Part shown: piece after piece, positions 63,083 to 64,000 of the stretch
Layout of the letters: the number at the start of each line of letters is the position of its first letter
How positions within the stretch are numbered: the first letter of the stretch is position 1
NCBI RefSeq assembly: GCF_002127655.1
Contig: NZ_NEHB01000004.1
Span: forward strand, 207,012-271,011
DNA length: 64,000 bases
Source of the DNA: Janthinobacterium sp. GW456P
GTDB lineage: Bacteria; Pseudomonadota; Gammaproteobacteria; Burkholderiales; Burkholderiaceae_D
Direction: 5' to 3'
Notes under the pieces: generated by a model
Told to the model about the DNA's origin: nothing
Databases searched by the model: none
The model's input: only the letters and a program-made list of their open reading frames with translations
Translations under genes and position numbers: made by a program

Positions 63083-64000
63083 ATGCGTCCTATCCTCTCT
63101 TCCCCCCTGCTGAACACCGTGTGCGCCGTGCTGCTGTCGTCGGCGTGCGCCTTCGCCCTGGCGCAGGACCCGCCCGCCCGCGTGGGGCGCATTTCCAGCG
63201 TTGAAGGGCCGGTGCTGGTGCGCGCCGGCGATGGCGAGGCGCAAAACGCCCTCGTGAACTGGCCCGTCACGACGGATAACCGCCTCAGTACCATGCGCGG
63301 CGCGCTGGCGGAGTTTCGCGTGGGCGCCGCCGCCGTGCGGCTCGATGGCGATTCCGAGCTGGAAGTGAGCGAGCTCGACGACGACAGTTTCAGGCTGCAC
63401 CTCAGCTATGGCACGGTCAGCGTGCGCGTGCGCAACCCGGACGCGCTGCGCGGCTTCGAGCTGACCACGGCCCAGGCGCGTGTGATTCTGACCCAGCCGG
63501 GCTGGGTGCGCATCGACGCTGGGCGCCAGCCCGGCACCAGCGTCGTCAGCGTGCTCGACGGCGCGGCCGACGTGGATGGCGCGACGGGCAGCGTGACCTT
63601 GCGCGCGGGCAAGCGCGCCGAGCTGACGGACGAGGAATTGCGCACGGGCGCCGCACAGAGAGTCTCCTTCGACAACTGGCCCGAAGCCTTGCCCGCCGCC
63701 GCGCCGGCCTTGCGCTATGTCACGGACGATACGACAGGCTATGAAGAGCTGGACCGCTACGGCGCCTGGCAGGACAACGCGGAATACGGTCCCCTGTGGC
63801 TGCCCAGCACGGTGCCTGCCGGCTGGGCACCGTACAGCGACGGGCGCTGGACGTGGATCGCGCCGTGGGGCTGGACCTGGGTCGACAATGCGCCGTGGGG
63901 CTATGCGCCCTCGCACTACGGCCGCTGGGTGCTGCTGGGCCACCGCTGGGGCTGGGCGCCCGGCCGCGAGCGCGGCCGCGTGCCGTGGGCGCCGGCCCTG
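63083..64000 (+). CDS. FecR-domain/DUF6600 secreted protein, 3'-truncated by window
   Basis: 306 residues visible from ATG 63083 (GGAGCGCTGCC upstream). Signal peptide residues 1-27 (cut after FALA). FecR-like beta region about 30-190 (VGRISSVEGPVLVRAGDG, AEFRVGAAAVRLDGDSELEV, VILTQPGWVRID), then Trp/Tyr-rich repeats (YEELDRYGAWQDN, GRWTWIAPWGWTWVDNAPWG, HYGRWVLLGHRWGWAPG) of DUF6600 proteins. Continues beyond the window. Periplasmic or surface protein of unknown function. Confidence 0.88.
   Translation, partial: MRPILSSPLLNTVCAVLLSSACAFALAQDPPARVGRISSVEGPVLVRAGDGEAQNALVNWPVTTDNRLSTMRGALAEFRVGAAAVRLDGDSELEVSELDDDSFRLHLSYGTVSVRVRNPDALRGFELTTAQARVILTQPGWVRIDAGRQPGTSVVSVLDGAADVDGATGSVTLRAGKRAELTDEELRTGAAQRVSFDNWPEALPAAAPALRYVTDDTTGYEELDRYGAWQDNAEYGPLWLPSTVPAGWAPYSDGRWTWIAPWGWTWVDNAPWGYAPSHYGRWVLLGHRWGWAPGRERGRVPWAPAL

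Overview
This is a 64 kb stretch of GC-rich proteobacterial chromosome. Gene content and order (FNR-controlled cbb3 oxidase, rhizobial-type rhamnose locus, modABC-modE, DUF4130-UdgX) and codon bias fit a betaproteobacterium of the Oxalobacteraceae, most likely Janthinobacterium or a close relative. That assignment is inference; no rRNA or other marker gene is present. There is no phage, insertion sequence, CRISPR array, tRNA or rRNA gene.

Regions. (1) 1-9.8 kb: 3' part of a DHA2-type MFS exporter with a small NTF2-like protein, a disordered small protein, and an RND efflux operon on the minus strand (membrane fusion protein, permease, outer-membrane factor, DUF1349), preceded by a DUF2165 membrane protein and a divergent cysteine-containing HTH regulator. 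(2) 9.8-15.5 kb: MFS/LysR pair, SDR, and a methyltransferase divergent from an AraC regulator across a strong Fur box, then a VOC protein. (3) 15.5-22.7 kb: M16 metalloprotease and a GlrK-QseG-GlrR (QseEGF-like) two-component operon, followed by two TGTC-N10-GACA sites and a sigma-54 promoter in front of a BON-domain protein with an intrinsic terminator. (4) 22.7-33.8 kb: complete L-rhamnose locus, rhaRSTPQMK on the minus strand and rhaDI divergent. (5) 34-37.7 kb: bile-acid-symporter family protein and a LexA-box operon (radical SAM protein, DUF4130-UdgX). (6) 37.8-40.8 kb: molybdate transport operon modABC-modE with a candidate ModE operator. (7) 40.9-44 kb: large hybrid histidine kinase. 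(8) 44.2-57 kb: fnr, then on the minus strand the cbb3 oxidase genes ccoNOQPGH, assembly genes ccoS and ccoI, a SafE-like protein, hemN and an Aer-like receptor. Two perfect FNR boxes (upstream of ccoN and of the Aer gene) both sit 22 bp from a -10-like hexamer. (9) 57-64 kb: an unrecognised 405-aa protein behind two tandem palindromes, a PAS-GGDEF-EAL protein, YiaA/B, DUF808, LysE, and the 5' part of a FecR/DUF6600 protein.

How it fits together: the window holds several self-contained regulons whose regulator and DNA sites lie side by side: FNR with cbb3/heme/aerotaxis (microaerobic respiration), LexA with a DNA-repair pair, ModE with molybdate uptake, RhaR with rhamnose catabolism, Fur with a methyltransferase/AraC pair, and GlrR plus sigma-54 with an envelope BON protein. 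Two families of intergenic palindromic repeats are dispersed between genes: a GTCGGATTA family (three loci, one inside the rha operon) and a roughly 100-bp element (two copies). All binding sites are called by eye from consensus sequences.
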